Assembly (NCBI GenBank): GCA_003223025.1
Contig: QHXR01000016.1
Span: 206,910-270,909 of the forward strand
Length of the DNA stretch: 64,000 bases
DNA from: Acidobacteriota bacterium
GTDB taxonomy: Bacteria; Acidobacteriota; Blastocatellia; Pyrinomonadales; Pyrinomonadaceae
Direction of reading: 5' to 3'
Positions 34,445 to 43,148 of the stretch are shown in pieces; position 1 is the first letter of the stretch; each line of letters begins with the position of its first letter. The notes under the pieces were generated by a model, which was not told the origin of the DNA, did not search any database, and was given only the letters and a program-made list of their open reading frames with translations. Position numbers and translations under genes: made by a program.

Positions 34445-34487
34445 CGAAGGAAGAAGTCGCAGGTTCAAATCCCGCCGCGAGTACCAA
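34445..34487 (+). other. attR: second copy of the tRNA-Arg 3' end
   Basis: 43 bases identical to 24522-24564. Upstream bases differ after two positions, so this copy is not a tRNA gene. It marks the right end of the element. Confidence 0.9.
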
Positions 34488-34504
34488 TATTATTAATAAC
34501 TTGA

Positions 34505-34530
34505 ACGGACGCCCGACGGCGTCCGTTTTT
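34505..34530 (+). terminator. Terminator behind attR
   Basis: Stem ACGGACGCC / GGCGTCCGT with loop CGAC and a run of Ts. It is probably the terminator that served the tRNA gene before the 9.9-kb insertion. Confidence 0.8.
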
Positions 34531-34550
34531 ATTGGCGTATGAAAAATCCG

Positions 34551-35471
34551 CTATTTGATTACTACATCTATCGGGCAGGCATCCTCGGTCAAGTTGGCAT
34601 CGGGATCTGTGAAGCTGAATTGAGGCGAGCCGGTCGATCGGCCGTGGAGGACCGTGCGTTCGACGAACCAATAGACTCTTGCCCCGTCCATACTGCCGGA
34701 CGTGATAAGTTTGCCGAACGTCGAAACATAGTCTCCCTCGTGAAGTACATTCCCGCCATCGTCGCTAAGCGGTTCGTCCGTGCCGGCAATGCCGCCCGCG
34801 ATTCCGCCGCCGACTCCCGCACCGATGAGCGTGATAATTGCGGCCACGATGGCGGCCACCAGGATTGCGATTATCAGGCAAAGGATGTAGAAAGGTCCGG
34901 TGGCTGCGCATCCGATCGCGGCGGCGATCGCAACGCCGGCAATAATACCCACGACTCCGCCTACCACGGCTCCGATTAGCGAACCGAGGCCGACAGCACA
35001 AACCTGGTCCGAGTGATAAAACCCGGAGATTATGGGCGACTCGTCCTTGCCCGAGCATTTAACAAAGAGTGCAAGTTGCACGACTTCGTCCCAATATAAG
35101 CTCTTGACGACGACATCTACCTTCGGATGTTGTGCCGTGAACCAGAAGATCTGCTCGGCCGTAGAGCTAAACGCCTTAACGATCTCGTTGATCACGCCGG
35201 CAGTACACGCTTCTTTCCCATCGGGATCGGCCAGACACCGATCGAACCAAAAAGCTCCCACGGTGATTACGATTCCCAGTGCCACCGCGGCGGCGGAGAG
35301 CCAAATCAGTCCCGACGCCGCGATACCGAGGATCGTGATTATCGCAGTAGCATTGGTAACGAATCCGACGACCGACCCTATAGTTCCCAGAATGCCCCAG
35401 ATGGCGAGGATGAGCTTCATCATGTCATCCGTGCTTTCGCCCTGACTTCCACATGTGGGTTTGGTAGGCAT
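34551..35471 (-). CDS. Glycine-rich multi-pass membrane protein, unknown function
   Basis: 306 residues. Two or three membrane helices at about 18-75 (MKLILAIWGILGTIGSVVGF), a soluble part with Cys at about 78-155, then a remarkable Gly/Ala/Ile-rich stretch at about 158-238 (GSLIGAVVGGVVGIIAGVAI and following) like glycine-zipper membrane inserts, and a C-terminal polar domain. No family is recognised. Third gene of a tight leftward operon, three bases after its neighbour. Pore-forming or scaffold roles are only guesses. Confidence 0.6.
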   Translation of the reverse strand: MPTKPTCGSQGESTDDMMKLILAIWGILGTIGSVVGFVTNATAIITILGIAASGLIWLSAAAVALGIVITVGAFWFDRCLADPDGKEACTAGVINEIVKAFSSTAEQIFWFTAQHPKVDVVVKSLYWDEVVQLALFVKCSGKDESPIISGFYHSDQVCAVGLGSLIGAVVGGVVGIIAGVAIAAAIGCAATGPFYILCLIIAILVAAIVAAIITLIGAGVGGGIAGGIAGTDEPLSDDGGNVLHEGDYVSTFGKLITSGSMDGARVYWFVERTVLHGRSTGSPQFSFTDPDANLTEDACPIDVVIK

Positions 35472-35474
35472 ACT

Positions 35475-35885
35475 CTAACCTCGAAGACCTGGAAAATATC
35501 TCCTGCAAAACAGACAAAGGATGTAGCCGATCAGAATCCCGGCAAGCAATCCCAGAATAACCGTCAAATACGGAAGATTAAGAAGATTGCTCAGATAAAC
35601 GGTAAAGAACGCGGTAAGAAATGCCGTGACGAAAGTCTGCAGAGCGATCGATTTTATTCCGTATTTCAGCCACACGCCGATAACCAGCAGCAGGAATAGC
35701 CACGAGACAAGTCCGAGCACCGCCGCAATCTGAACTATTTGCGGCATCGTAAGGATGATCGTCGGGTTCTGTATCTGGAAAAGGCTGAAGACAAAACCTG
35801 TGACGACCCCGGCCAGGCCGCCGGCTAGCGAACACCAAGGCAGCTTGCCGAAGAAAAGCTTTGCAAATGCGAGTAAAGCACCCAT
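35475..35885 (-). CDS. Small four-helix membrane protein
   Basis: 136 residues with four hydrophobic helices (about 15-35, 45-72, 80-102, 106-126). No motif is recognised. It overlaps the upstream gene's stop (TGATG) and is followed three bases later by the glycine-rich membrane protein, so the three are co-translated. Confidence 0.6.
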   Translation of the reverse strand: MGALLAFAKLFFGKLPWCSLAGGLAGVVTGFVFSLFQIQNPTIILTMPQIVQIAAVLGLVSWLFLLLVIGVWLKYGIKSIALQTFVTAFLTAFFTVYLSNLLNLPYLTVILGLLAGILIGYILCLFCRRYFPGLRG

Positions 35886-36676
35886 CAGTTATCCACCCTT
35901 ACAACGTAAGTCACACCGCCGATCAGACTTCCGTTTCCGAATCTGCCGACAACGGTAACTTCCTTCTCAACATACGCGGCAGAAGTTCCGTGGATAGTAC
36001 CGGGAACGTTAAACTTCACGGTCACCATGAACTGCTCCCACGGCGCGCACATCTTGCTCGCAGGCGAGATCGTGGCGCCAAGATCGTTCGGCATCACACT
36101 CAGGTTGACCTGGCCCGCTGCGTTCTGTGCATTGATCACTGGAAGTTGGAAAGTAAAATTTCGACCCGATTCCGAAGTCATCACTCCTTGATGGACTTGA
36201 GCGCCGTTGTTGTTTATCAGCTTCGAATCCGCGGAGTGCTCGATTTTTGTATAGACGCCGATCGTCGGCGATCCGTTGAGAACGGCTTGCGAGAACGGGA
36301 ACAAAAGAGTTTGTTCTTGCAACGGCGACAGATTAACCATCACGCTCGACATAAGAGTGCGCGCCATGCCGATCCCGAATTGCGAAATGTAAAGATGCAC
36401 CAGCGCGTTTACTGCACTTGCCGTGGCGGAGAGGTTTCTAACTTTAATTTCGGCTTCCGGTTTTAAATCGAACGGAGACCAGTTGTTCGTGGTTATATCA
36501 GGGCTGTTCCACGTCGGGATTTGACCCAAGGCAAGCTTTTCTTCCTGGCTATAGCTGGCCGGATCGGGCCGCTCAGGGGGCTTTTCGATTGTGACGCAAC
36601 AAGAGCTTCTTGGCTTTTTTCGTTGCGGCCTGCAACGCGAAACTGAAGATCTTGAGGCAAGTAGCTGGGAATCCAT
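35885..36676 (-). CDS. Hypothetical beta-rich protein, head of the three-gene operon
   Basis: 263 residues as read from the ATG at 36676, though the first 30 residues are Arg/Ser/Cys-rich and unlike the rest, so the true or ancestral start may differ. The remaining part is beta-rich with repeated long strands (KPEAEIKVRNLSATASAVNA, EQFMVTVKFNVPGTIHGTSA), like immunoglobulin-type sandwiches. No signal peptide. Its 5' end lies 90 bases from a degenerate tRNA 3' end, so the gene may have been cut by an old insertion. Confidence 0.55.
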   Translation of the reverse strand: MDSQLLASRSSVSRCRPQRKKPRSSCCVTIEKPPERPDPASYSQEEKLALGQIPTWNSPDITTNNWSPFDLKPEAEIKVRNLSATASAVNALVHLYISQFGIGMARTLMSSVMVNLSPLQEQTLLFPFSQAVLNGSPTIGVYTKIEHSADSKLINNNGAQVHQGVMTSESGRNFTFQLPVINAQNAAGQVNLSVMPNDLGATISPASKMCAPWEQFMVTVKFNVPGTIHGTSAAYVEKEVTVVGRFGNGSLIGGVTYVVRVDN

Positions 36677-36765
36677 GATACCTCGCGAGAAAATTCTGGT
36701 TAACTACCCAATGGAGCGTTCTAGTGGGCAGACGCTTCCCGGGAATCGTTTTGCATAAAATATTT

Positions 36766-36810
36766 CCGCAAGGTAGTAGTCGAAGGTTCAAATCCCGCGG
36801 CGAGTACCAA
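36766..36810 (+). pseudogene. Degenerate third copy of the tRNA-Arg 3' end
   Basis: GGTTCAAATCCCGC and GCGAGTACCAA are shared with the att cores; bases before these differ and the T-stem cannot pair. There is no D- or anticodon arm upstream. It reads as a relic att or tRNA end left from an earlier insertion. Confidence 0.65.
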
Positions 36811-36817
36811 AAATCAA

Positions 36818-36845
36818 AAGGGCGTGCTTTCGGCACGCCCTTCTT
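36818..36845. terminator. Terminator shared by the tRNA relic and the C25 peptidase gene
   Basis: 10-bp perfect stem AAGGGCGTGC / GCACGCCCTT with loop TTTCG; A-run before and T-rich after, so it can work in both directions. Confidence 0.8.
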
Positions 36846-36849
36846 CATT

Positions 36850-39480
36850 TTATCGAACCTTCAGCATTGGATCCCCCAGCAGTCCCCAGGAGTATCTTAA
36901 GTCCGCCCCGATAACCTGTGTTTTGGCGTCACGAATAAGATCGCCGATACGTGGAATATCTCCATCGCCGATCTTTGTGTAGAAGCGCGTTGCCATATCC
37001 TCTTGGAAATTCGGAAGTGTCTTCGCACTTGATGCCCAAGTTACAACAGCTCCCTTGTTTGGTGTGTTCATCAGGACCTCTGCGATGCTCGGGAAGTATA
37101 GCCAGTGATAGTATCCGTTCAAGCATGTCAGCATCGTGTATACCGACGGCGAATGATCCGTGGTTGTCACAACTGAGTTGACATTGAAAAATAAGGGATT
37201 GCCTCCCCACGAACCGGCGGTGCCATGACCCGAATAATTGACAATGTATTTTCCGGTGTTCATCGCGGTGATCAGGTTCGTATTTGCATCCGTCTCGCCA
37301 CGGAAAACGAAAGTCGAAGGGGTTCCGGCGGGCAGCTGATTCGCGAGGCGTTGGCTCATGACATCGAACGTATAGCCGTTATTAAAGTCATGAGCGAATA
37401 GCGCTCCGCGTTGTGCCAGAGACGTCGATGACAACGACGATTCCCAGTTCACAGTCTTCGTGAAGATGGTGTTCACCTCGGTCGCTGTTCGAGCCGCGAC
37501 ACGCCCCACGGCCATTTCCGCAAGACCATCATTGTTGAAGTCCGCAAGAGCGTCGTCGCTCGCCGTTTCGCTATAGATGGTCGGAACCATCTCGGGCGTA
37601 ACAAAATTCCAGTTACCTGTGTTCTCGTAATTTCTCGAATCCCAAGACGCGTCACCGATTATGAGGACATAGCGCGGAGCCGTCTGCCAGTTTTCGTATG
37701 TGTAGCGAAGAAAATTCTTCACTGCATCGGCACTGAGAGCTCCAAAGTTGAACTCGTCGTAAAGTTCCGAGACCTCGACGACTTTTACATTGAAATGTTC
37801 CGCTCGCCGGTATTCTGCCCAAGCCTCAGCCTGCGGCATGAAATCCTTGTAAGAGATTATGACAAGATCCGCGGCGTTCGTAGGAATCCCGACGAGCTCC
37901 GGATTGTTTCGCGTTACAGAGTCTGCCGCTAGAATTGCCGAATCCTCCACCGCAAAGAAAGATCGCCCACGTTCGGCCGGCATATCGATCCCAAACGTCG
38001 GCCCGTGCGGTACTACCGTCAGATTCGTCATCAGTAACGGATTGCCATCGCGCGTGATATCGAATATTCGAATATTGGGCGAGGTAAAACCTCCGATCTG
38101 CGTCGCACGGTAGTTTTGAGTATAGAAGTTCAAAGTATTCGCTTGTGCAAGGAAGATCCTGTTGAACCCGATCTTCATCGTATCGAAGAATACGAAATCA
38201 CTTGCGCTGCCCATCGCCCGAAACTTGATGCTGTTCGAGCCCTCGCGGAGGAAAGATGTCGGGATGGTGTAGTCGGCCGTAAAATTCTCCTGAGCAGAGC
38301 CCATCACAGGTGCAAGCGTCTCGCCGTTCAAAATGACCTCGATCAAATGCGCTCCGCCGACATAACCCTGAAAGCGCAATTGCATGGTTGAATTCGCAGA
38401 CCCGAAATCGATCCCCGTCAGGTCGAATGTCATCGCTGGCGCATTCGGATTCGTCGTTACCGCCCGACCATAATAATTTTCCGCCTGACCGTTAAATATA
38501 TCTTCGACGTACTGCGTCCGCTCTTTCTTTACGAACGTCTGCGAATAGCTGCGGCTAAGGACCGTGCTCGTGTTCGGATGGGCTACCCATTCGCCCATTC
38601 GCTTACCGGCCGAACTGCCGTTCATCAAATAGTACTGGCGAATATCGGTCTCTCTTGTATCCGTTCCGCGACCATAGAACTCGATGTACGCTGCAGCCGG
38701 TCCGACGATAATTGCCTGCTCGACGCCTTCAATATAAAGCTGCCAATTTGCGGAATTGCTCGTGACGTCGAATCCGGCGGCCATCAGTTGAGCACTTGTT
38801 ACGCGGTACAAGCCTTCGCGCTTCACACCGATCCGAGCGACGCCCGGCTGCGATATCACCATGCGATGAGTAGATCCGTCCGCGAGCTGCCGATACTGCT
38901 CCATCTCCGTCCGAATGTCTTTTGTGAAAACAGGAGTTTCCGTTTCTAGCCGCGTTGGACGAAACGTAGTGTTCCGCATCTGCTCATCTGTTATACCCGT
39001 TGCTGCAGAGAGGCTCGGAACGTATCTCGGATAAATGGTTTGGCTCGCAATGCGTTGGCCGTTCATCCCGATCGTTTCGACGTAGTAAGAAGAGCTTACG
39101 GTTCCGGTCTCATCGTAAAAGAAATACGAATCGCCGTACGACGGAATCTCGCTCGCCTGCAATGCTGCTCCTTGAACGATCCTGACCGGAGTCAAAAGCT
39201 CCGCGCCCCGGCGGCCGACACGGTACACGTTGAATCCGATATTTCCGATCTCGACTTCCATCTGCCACGTGAGCCAGGTCGATCGTCCGTCAGAGACGGC
39301 TCCGACATTCTCAAAACGCGTGCTCTTTGCACCGGTCGCCGCAAGTGTTCCGGAAACCAGCCCGTTGGACTTCTGTGTGTCCACCGAACTAGCCAGGCTC
39401 TTCGCTTTCTGAGCATCCAGGTTGCCAGATAAGATCAGAACCGAGAATACGATCAATGTGAGCGATACTGCTGTTTTCAT
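36850..39480 (-). CDS. Gingipain-type cysteine peptidase (family C25), secreted
   Basis: 876 residues with a signal peptide (VSLTLIVFSVLILSGNLDAQ). After an N-terminal beta-rich propeptide-like region of about 500 residues comes the C25 catalytic domain: VPTIYSETASDD, then catalytic His752 in NYSGHGTAGSWG and Cys786 in MLTCLNGYYHW. It ends GLLGDPMLKVR, the usual close of C25 domains. In other bacteria these enzymes are exported to the cell surface and cut after Arg or Lys, or take part in type IX-like secretion; here no C-terminal sorting domain is visible. Monocistronic. Confidence 0.88.
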   Translation of the reverse strand: MKTAVSLTLIVFSVLILSGNLDAQKAKSLASSVDTQKSNGLVSGTLAATGAKSTRFENVGAVSDGRSTWLTWQMEVEIGNIGFNVYRVGRRGAELLTPVRIVQGAALQASEIPSYGDSYFFYDETGTVSSSYYVETIGMNGQRIASQTIYPRYVPSLSAATGITDEQMRNTTFRPTRLETETPVFTKDIRTEMEQYRQLADGSTHRMVISQPGVARIGVKREGLYRVTSAQLMAAGFDVTSNSANWQLYIEGVEQAIIVGPAAAYIEFYGRGTDTRETDIRQYYLMNGSSAGKRMGEWVAHPNTSTVLSRSYSQTFVKKERTQYVEDIFNGQAENYYGRAVTTNPNAPAMTFDLTGIDFGSANSTMQLRFQGYVGGAHLIEVILNGETLAPVMGSAQENFTADYTIPTSFLREGSNSIKFRAMGSASDFVFFDTMKIGFNRIFLAQANTLNFYTQNYRATQIGGFTSPNIRIFDITRDGNPLLMTNLTVVPHGPTFGIDMPAERGRSFFAVEDSAILAADSVTRNNPELVGIPTNAADLVIISYKDFMPQAEAWAEYRRAEHFNVKVVEVSELYDEFNFGALSADAVKNFLRYTYENWQTAPRYVLIIGDASWDSRNYENTGNWNFVTPEMVPTIYSETASDDALADFNNDGLAEMAVGRVAARTATEVNTIFTKTVNWESSLSSTSLAQRGALFAHDFNNGYTFDVMSQRLANQLPAGTPSTFVFRGETDANTNLITAMNTGKYIVNYSGHGTAGSWGGNPLFFNVNSVVTTTDHSPSVYTMLTCLNGYYHWLYFPSIAEVLMNTPNKGAVVTWASSAKTLPNFQEDMATRFYTKIGDGDIPRIGDLIRDAKTQVIGADLRYSWGLLGDPMLKVR

Positions 39481-39670
39481 TACAAACTCCTACTGCTAAA
39501 ACTGGGGGTCGGGAGGGATTTCACAAAATTGCGCTTTGAATTTACTACTTTTTGACGACGCTGAAAAGAATTTTTTGCTTGCGGAGCCGACCTGCCAAAC
39601 CCGATTTAGCCCATAGTCGGCACCCGCTATATTACACGCATTTTATAAACATCTGGCATCAATAACGTTA

Positions 39671-42544
39671 TTACGACACCAACTGTCGAAGTACATACGG
39701 GAGAATGCCTCCGCCCTTGTAGTATTCGAGCTCGATCGGCGTATCGATGCGCAAAGTAACAATTAATTCTTCGCTCGATCCGTCAGCCCGGCTGACCTTA
39801 AGTGTGACGTCCTGCATCGGCCTCACGTCCACGTTCGCTAAACCCATTAGATCAAAGATTTCCGTTCCGTCGAGCTTGAGCGTCGCGGCGGACTGGCCGT
39901 CCTTGAATTGCAACGGCAAAACTCCCATGCCGACAAGATTCGAGCGGTGTATGCGTTCGAAAGATTGAGCAACGACCGCTTTGACTCCCATCAGCCGTGT
40001 GCCTTTCGCCGCCCAATCGCGGGAGCTTCCGGTACCGTATTCGTGTCCTGCAAAGATCATCAGCGGCGTACCTTCCTCGCCATATTTCATCGCCGCATCG
40101 TATATCGACATTTCCTCGCCGTCCGGATAATGCTTTGTGAATCCGCCCTCGACCGGAGCCACCATCAAATTCTTGATCCGGACATTGGCAAACGTTCCCC
40201 GGAGCATGATCCGATCATTTCCACGACGCGAACCGTACGAGTTAAAGTCTTGCGGCTCAACACCATTCGCCTGAAGATATATGCCGGCCGGCGAATTCGC
40301 TTTTATCGCACCGGCGGGTGAAATGTGATCCGTGGTGACCGAGTCACCGAATATCGCCAGGGCTCTGGCCGAATTAAAGTCCGAAAAACTGCCGATTTCC
40401 ATCGAAAAGCCATCGAAATACGGAGGCTCCTGAATATAGGTGGAGTTCGAGTCCCATTCGTAGAGCTGTCCAGTGCTCGACTCGATGTTATTCCACAAGG
40501 GATTTTTGTCCGCAAACTCGCTATATAACCTCTTGTAGGTCTCGGGATCGAACGCCGTTTGCAGATACTCCTTAACTTCATCGAGTGACGCCCAAATGTC
40601 CTTCAAAAAGACATCATTGCCATCCTTGTCCTTTCCGATGGGATGAAGATAAACGTCCTTGATGACCGTTCCGGCGAGAGCGTACGCCACGACGAGCGGA
40701 GGCGACATTAGGAAATTTGCCTTGATGTTCTGATGAACGCGAGCCTCGAAGTTTCGATTTCCCGACAGAACCGAGGCGGCGATGATGTCGTGCTCGATGA
40801 TCTCTTCCTCGATCGCAGCGTCGAGCGGACCCGAGTTCCCGATACAAGTCGTACAGCCATAGCCCACGAGGTTGAAGCCGATCGCGTCCAGATATTCCTG
40901 AAGTCCCGTCCGCTCGAGATACTCCGTGACGACTCGCGAACCAGGGGCAAGCGAAGTTTTGACGAACGGTGGCACTTTCATTCCACGTTCGGTCGCCTTT
41001 TTCGCGACTATACCCGCTGCGATCATAACCGCCGGGTTCGACGTGTTTGTACACGACGTGATCGCTGCGATCAGTACATCGCCGTTTCCAACCGTCGTGC
41101 TTACAGGCTCTGCTCCGTCGTCGATGTTCTCAACGCGATCCGGAGTCGGGCGGTTGTTGATCATCTCAACCTCGGTCGTCACGCTCGTGTTGTTTATGCT
41201 CACCGAGTCGCTGAGAATCGGAAGCGGGACCGACTTCGAATTCTGATCGCCACCGCCTGCGGTCACGAGAGCCGGATGTCCGGCCATTTGAACCATGAAA
41301 CGCTTCTCAAGATCCTCTGAGTTCTTTCCGTAACCGCCGTCGGCGACCGGTTGACCGAACAGCTCGACAAAACGATCGTCAAGATTCGAAAGCTCGATGC
41401 GGTCCTGAGGGCGCTTCGGTCCGGCCACCGACGGCGTGATCGTTTCCAGATTGAGATCGATAACAGTCGAATAATCGACCTCGCCTTCCTGAGGCAGCCC
41501 GAACATATTTTGCGCGCTGTAATAATTCCTGATCGTTTCGATCTGCTCCGCACTTCGCCCGGTGTTCGAAAAGTAGTCGAGCGTCTTCTCGTCGACTCCG
41601 AAGAAACCCATCGTGGCGCCATACTCGGGAGCCATGTTTGCGATCGTCGCGCGATCCGTCGCGTTAAGAGCCGACGCACCCGCGCCGTAGAACTCGACAA
41701 ATTTTCCAACGACGCTAGCCTTGCGCAGCATCTCCGTAATTCGAAGTACGAGGTCGGTCGCGGTCGCACCCTGCGGCAATTCTCCGGTGAGGTGAACGCC
41801 GACGACATCAGGCGTCAAAAAGTAAACCGGTTGGCCGAGCATGCCGGCTTCCGCTTCGATTCCACCGACCCCCCATCCGACGATCCCGAGTCCGTTGATC
41901 ATCGTCGTGTGCGAATCGGTTCCAACGAGCGAATCCGGAAAATAAACGCCATCGCGTTCGAAAACTCCTTTCGCGAGATATTCGAGGTTGACTTGATGGA
42001 CGATTCCGATTCCGGGCGGGATCACACTGAAACCGTTGAAGGCCTGAGTTCCCCATTTCAGAAATCGGTAGCGCTGCTCGTTCCGGCGAAATTCCATTTC
42101 GGTATTTCGCTGATACGCCGCTTCGCTTCCCGCGTAGTCGACCTGCACCGAGTGATCGATCACGAGATCGACCGGCACGAGCGGCTCGATAACACCGACA
42201 TCCTTTCCGAGACGTTTGACTGCCGAGCGCATCGCGGCAAGATCGACAAGAAGCGGGACACCGGTGAAGTCTTGCAGTATCACTCGAGCGACGACGAACG
42301 GGATCTCTTCCGATCGTTCCGACACCGCCTGCCATGCCGCAAGAGCTTTCACATTCGCCTCGCTGACCCTCTTTCCAGCGTCGAAATTTCTCAGGACCGA
42401 CTCAAGAACGATGCGGATCGAGATCGGCAGCCGCGATATTTTCCCGAGGCCTTCCGCCTCGAGTTGCGGCAGCGAATAAAAGACGCCATCGGCGCCCGAG
42501 CCCGTTTTGAACGATTGCCGGGTATTAAAGAGATTGTGTGTCAT
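39671..42544 (-). CDS. acnA: Aconitate hydratase A
   Basis: 957 residues from the ATG at 42544 ([12 protein letters not shown]). A 4Fe-4S TCA-cycle enzyme that interconverts citrate and isocitrate in the cytoplasm. The three cluster cysteines are in [11 protein letters not shown] and [27 protein letters not shown] and the swivel domain [16 protein letters not shown] with [16 protein letters not shown] are diagnostic. A linker of about 50 residues before the SCTN motif ([18 protein letters not shown] onward) seems longer than in E. coli AcnA. Monocistronic. Confidence 0.97.
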   Translation of the reverse strand: MTHNLFNTRQSFKTGSGADGVFYSLPQLEAEGLGKISRLPISIRIVLESVLRNFDAGKRVSEANVKALAAWQAVSERSEEIPFVVARVILQDFTGVPLLVDLAAMRSAVKRLGKDVGVIEPLVPVDLVIDHSVQVDYAGSEAAYQRNTEMEFRRNEQRYRFLKWGTQAFNGFSVIPPGIGIVHQVNLEYLAKGVFERDGVYFPDSLVGTDSHTTMINGLGIVGWGVGGIEAEAGMLGQPVYFLTPDVVGVHLTGELPQGATATDLVLRITEMLRKASVVGKFVEFYGAGASALNATDRATIANMAPEYGATMGFFGVDEKTLDYFSNTGRSAEQIETIRNYYSAQNMFGLPQEGEVDYSTVIDLNLETITPSVAGPKRPQDRIELSNLDDRFVELFGQPVADGGYGKNSEDLEKRFMVQMAGHPALVTAGGGDQNSKSVPLPILSDSVSINNTSVTTEVEMINNRPTPDRVENIDDGAEPVSTTVGNGDVLIAAITSCTNTSNPAVMIAAGIVAKKATERGMKVPPFVKTSLAPGSRVVTEYLERTGLQEYLDAIGFNLVGYGCTTCIGNSGPLDAAIEEEIIEHDIIAASVLSGNRNFEARVHQNIKANFLMSPPLVVAYALAGTVIKDVYLHPIGKDKDGNDVFLKDIWASLDEVKEYLQTAFDPETYKRLYSEFADKNPLWNNIESSTGQLYEWDSNSTYIQEPPYFDGFSMEIGSFSDFNSARALAIFGDSVTTDHISPAGAIKANSPAGIYLQANGVEPQDFNSYGSRRGNDRIMLRGTFANVRIKNLMVAPVEGGFTKHYPDGEEMSIYDAAMKYGEEGTPLMIFAGHEYGTGSSRDWAAKGTRLMGVKAVVAQSFERIHRSNLVGMGVLPLQFKDGQSAATLKLDGTEIFDLMGLANVDVRPMQDVTLKVSRADGSSEELIVTLRIDTPIELEYYKGGGILPYVLRQLVS

Positions 42545-42606
42545 AGATAGAGCCCAAACCAAGCGTGTTTGAAAACTGAAATTTTACCACAATCACGTTT
42601 CAAGTA

Positions 42607-42636
42607 CCGCCTTTAGGCGGCCGCCTAAGACTCCGG
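42607..42636. repeat. Fragment of the CCGCCTTTAGGCGG repeat family
   Basis: CCGCCTTTAGGCGG hairpin followed by CCGCCTAAGACTCCGG, a partial inverted copy. It is related to the elements at 1276-1327 and 15390-15462 and sits between acnA and ybjQ. Confidence 0.65.
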
Positions 42637-42682
42637 TAAATCGTTTTGGTATTTCGACCCCATCCGCGTTATAAATTTCAGC

Positions 42683-43000
42683 ATGATCGTTACAACCGGA
42701 AATGATGTGAATGGAAGAGAGGTGGCCGAGTATCTTGGCGTAGTTCGCGGAATCGTCGTGCGGGCCACCGGGATCGGACGAGGCTTCATCGGTGGGCTGA
42801 AATCGATAGCCGGCGGCAATATTGAGGAATTTTCCGTCGTCTGCGAGGAGGCTCGGATGGAAGCGTTCAATCGAATGGTCCGGCATGCACATGAGATTCA
42901 TGCGGATGCCATCATCGCAATGCGTTACGACGCGACCGAGTTTGGCCAGGGCGGTACGACTGAGGTGCTAGCTTACGGAACAGCGGTGAAGCTTAAGTAG
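42683..43000 (+). CDS. ybjQ: YbjQ family protein (UPF0145)
   Basis: 105 residues of the conserved YbjQ type: start MIVTTGNDVNGREVAEYLGVVRG, then ATGIGRGFIGGLKSIAGG and HAHEIHADAIIAMRYDATE. The fold is a small alpha/beta oligomer; a metal-binding or stress role has been suggested but the function is unknown. Single gene between two palindromic elements. Confidence 0.9.
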   Translation: MIVTTGNDVNGREVAEYLGVVRGIVVRATGIGRGFIGGLKSIAGGNIEEFSVVCEEARMEAFNRMVRHAHEIHADAIIAMRYDATEFGQGGTTEVLAYGTAVKLK

Positions 43001-43003
43001 TTC

Positions 43004-43132
43004 GCGACGCGGTGACGGGGGACCGGGCGACGCGGCGACGCGGTGATTCGGACAGCGATGAGATTTCGCTTACAGCGCCGTCGCTCCGGCTATACATCTC
43101 CCCGTCACCGCGTCTCCCCGTCACCGCGTCGC
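43004..43132. repeat. Palindromic element downstream of ybjQ
   Basis: Perfect 17-bp arms 43004-43020 and 43116-43132 (GCGACGCGGTGACGGGG and complement). The right side has the unit CTCCCCGTCACCGCGT twice in tandem, and the left side repeats GCGACGCGG. Begins three bases after the ybjQ stop. Confidence 0.8.
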
Positions 43133-43148
43133 TCACAATCGCGTCGCA

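Larger units (their letters stand above)
24522..34487. mobile_element. 9.9-kb integrative element in tRNA-Arg(CCG)
   Basis: Bounded by perfect 43-bp att repeats 9,923 bases apart. It carries at its right end a tyrosine integrase pointing inward, then unknown genes, an excisionase-like HTH protein, a zinc-ribbon protein, a gene II/X-like replication initiator and two further short genes, all leftward; the left 4 kb holds rightward cargo of short secreted or membrane proteins and a HEPN-motif protein. The left part is more AT-rich than the flanks. No capsid, Zot-type, conjugation or relaxase genes are seen. It may be a small integrative mobilisable element or a phage satellite with rolling-circle replication. 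Confidence 0.88.

Noticed and set aside
24522..34487. Filamentous (inovirus) prophage
   Set aside because: Although the initiator resembles gene II/X proteins, no Zot-type ATPase, coat-protein row or secretin was found.
36766..36810. Possible functional third tRNA gene
   Set aside because: Only the T-loop and acceptor end are recognisable, the T-stem does not pair and no anticodon arm exists upstream.
41351..42550. A 399-codon open frame opposite acnA
   Set aside because: It lies wholly antisense to a highly conserved aconitase and has a composition typical of mirrored high-GC coding sequence.
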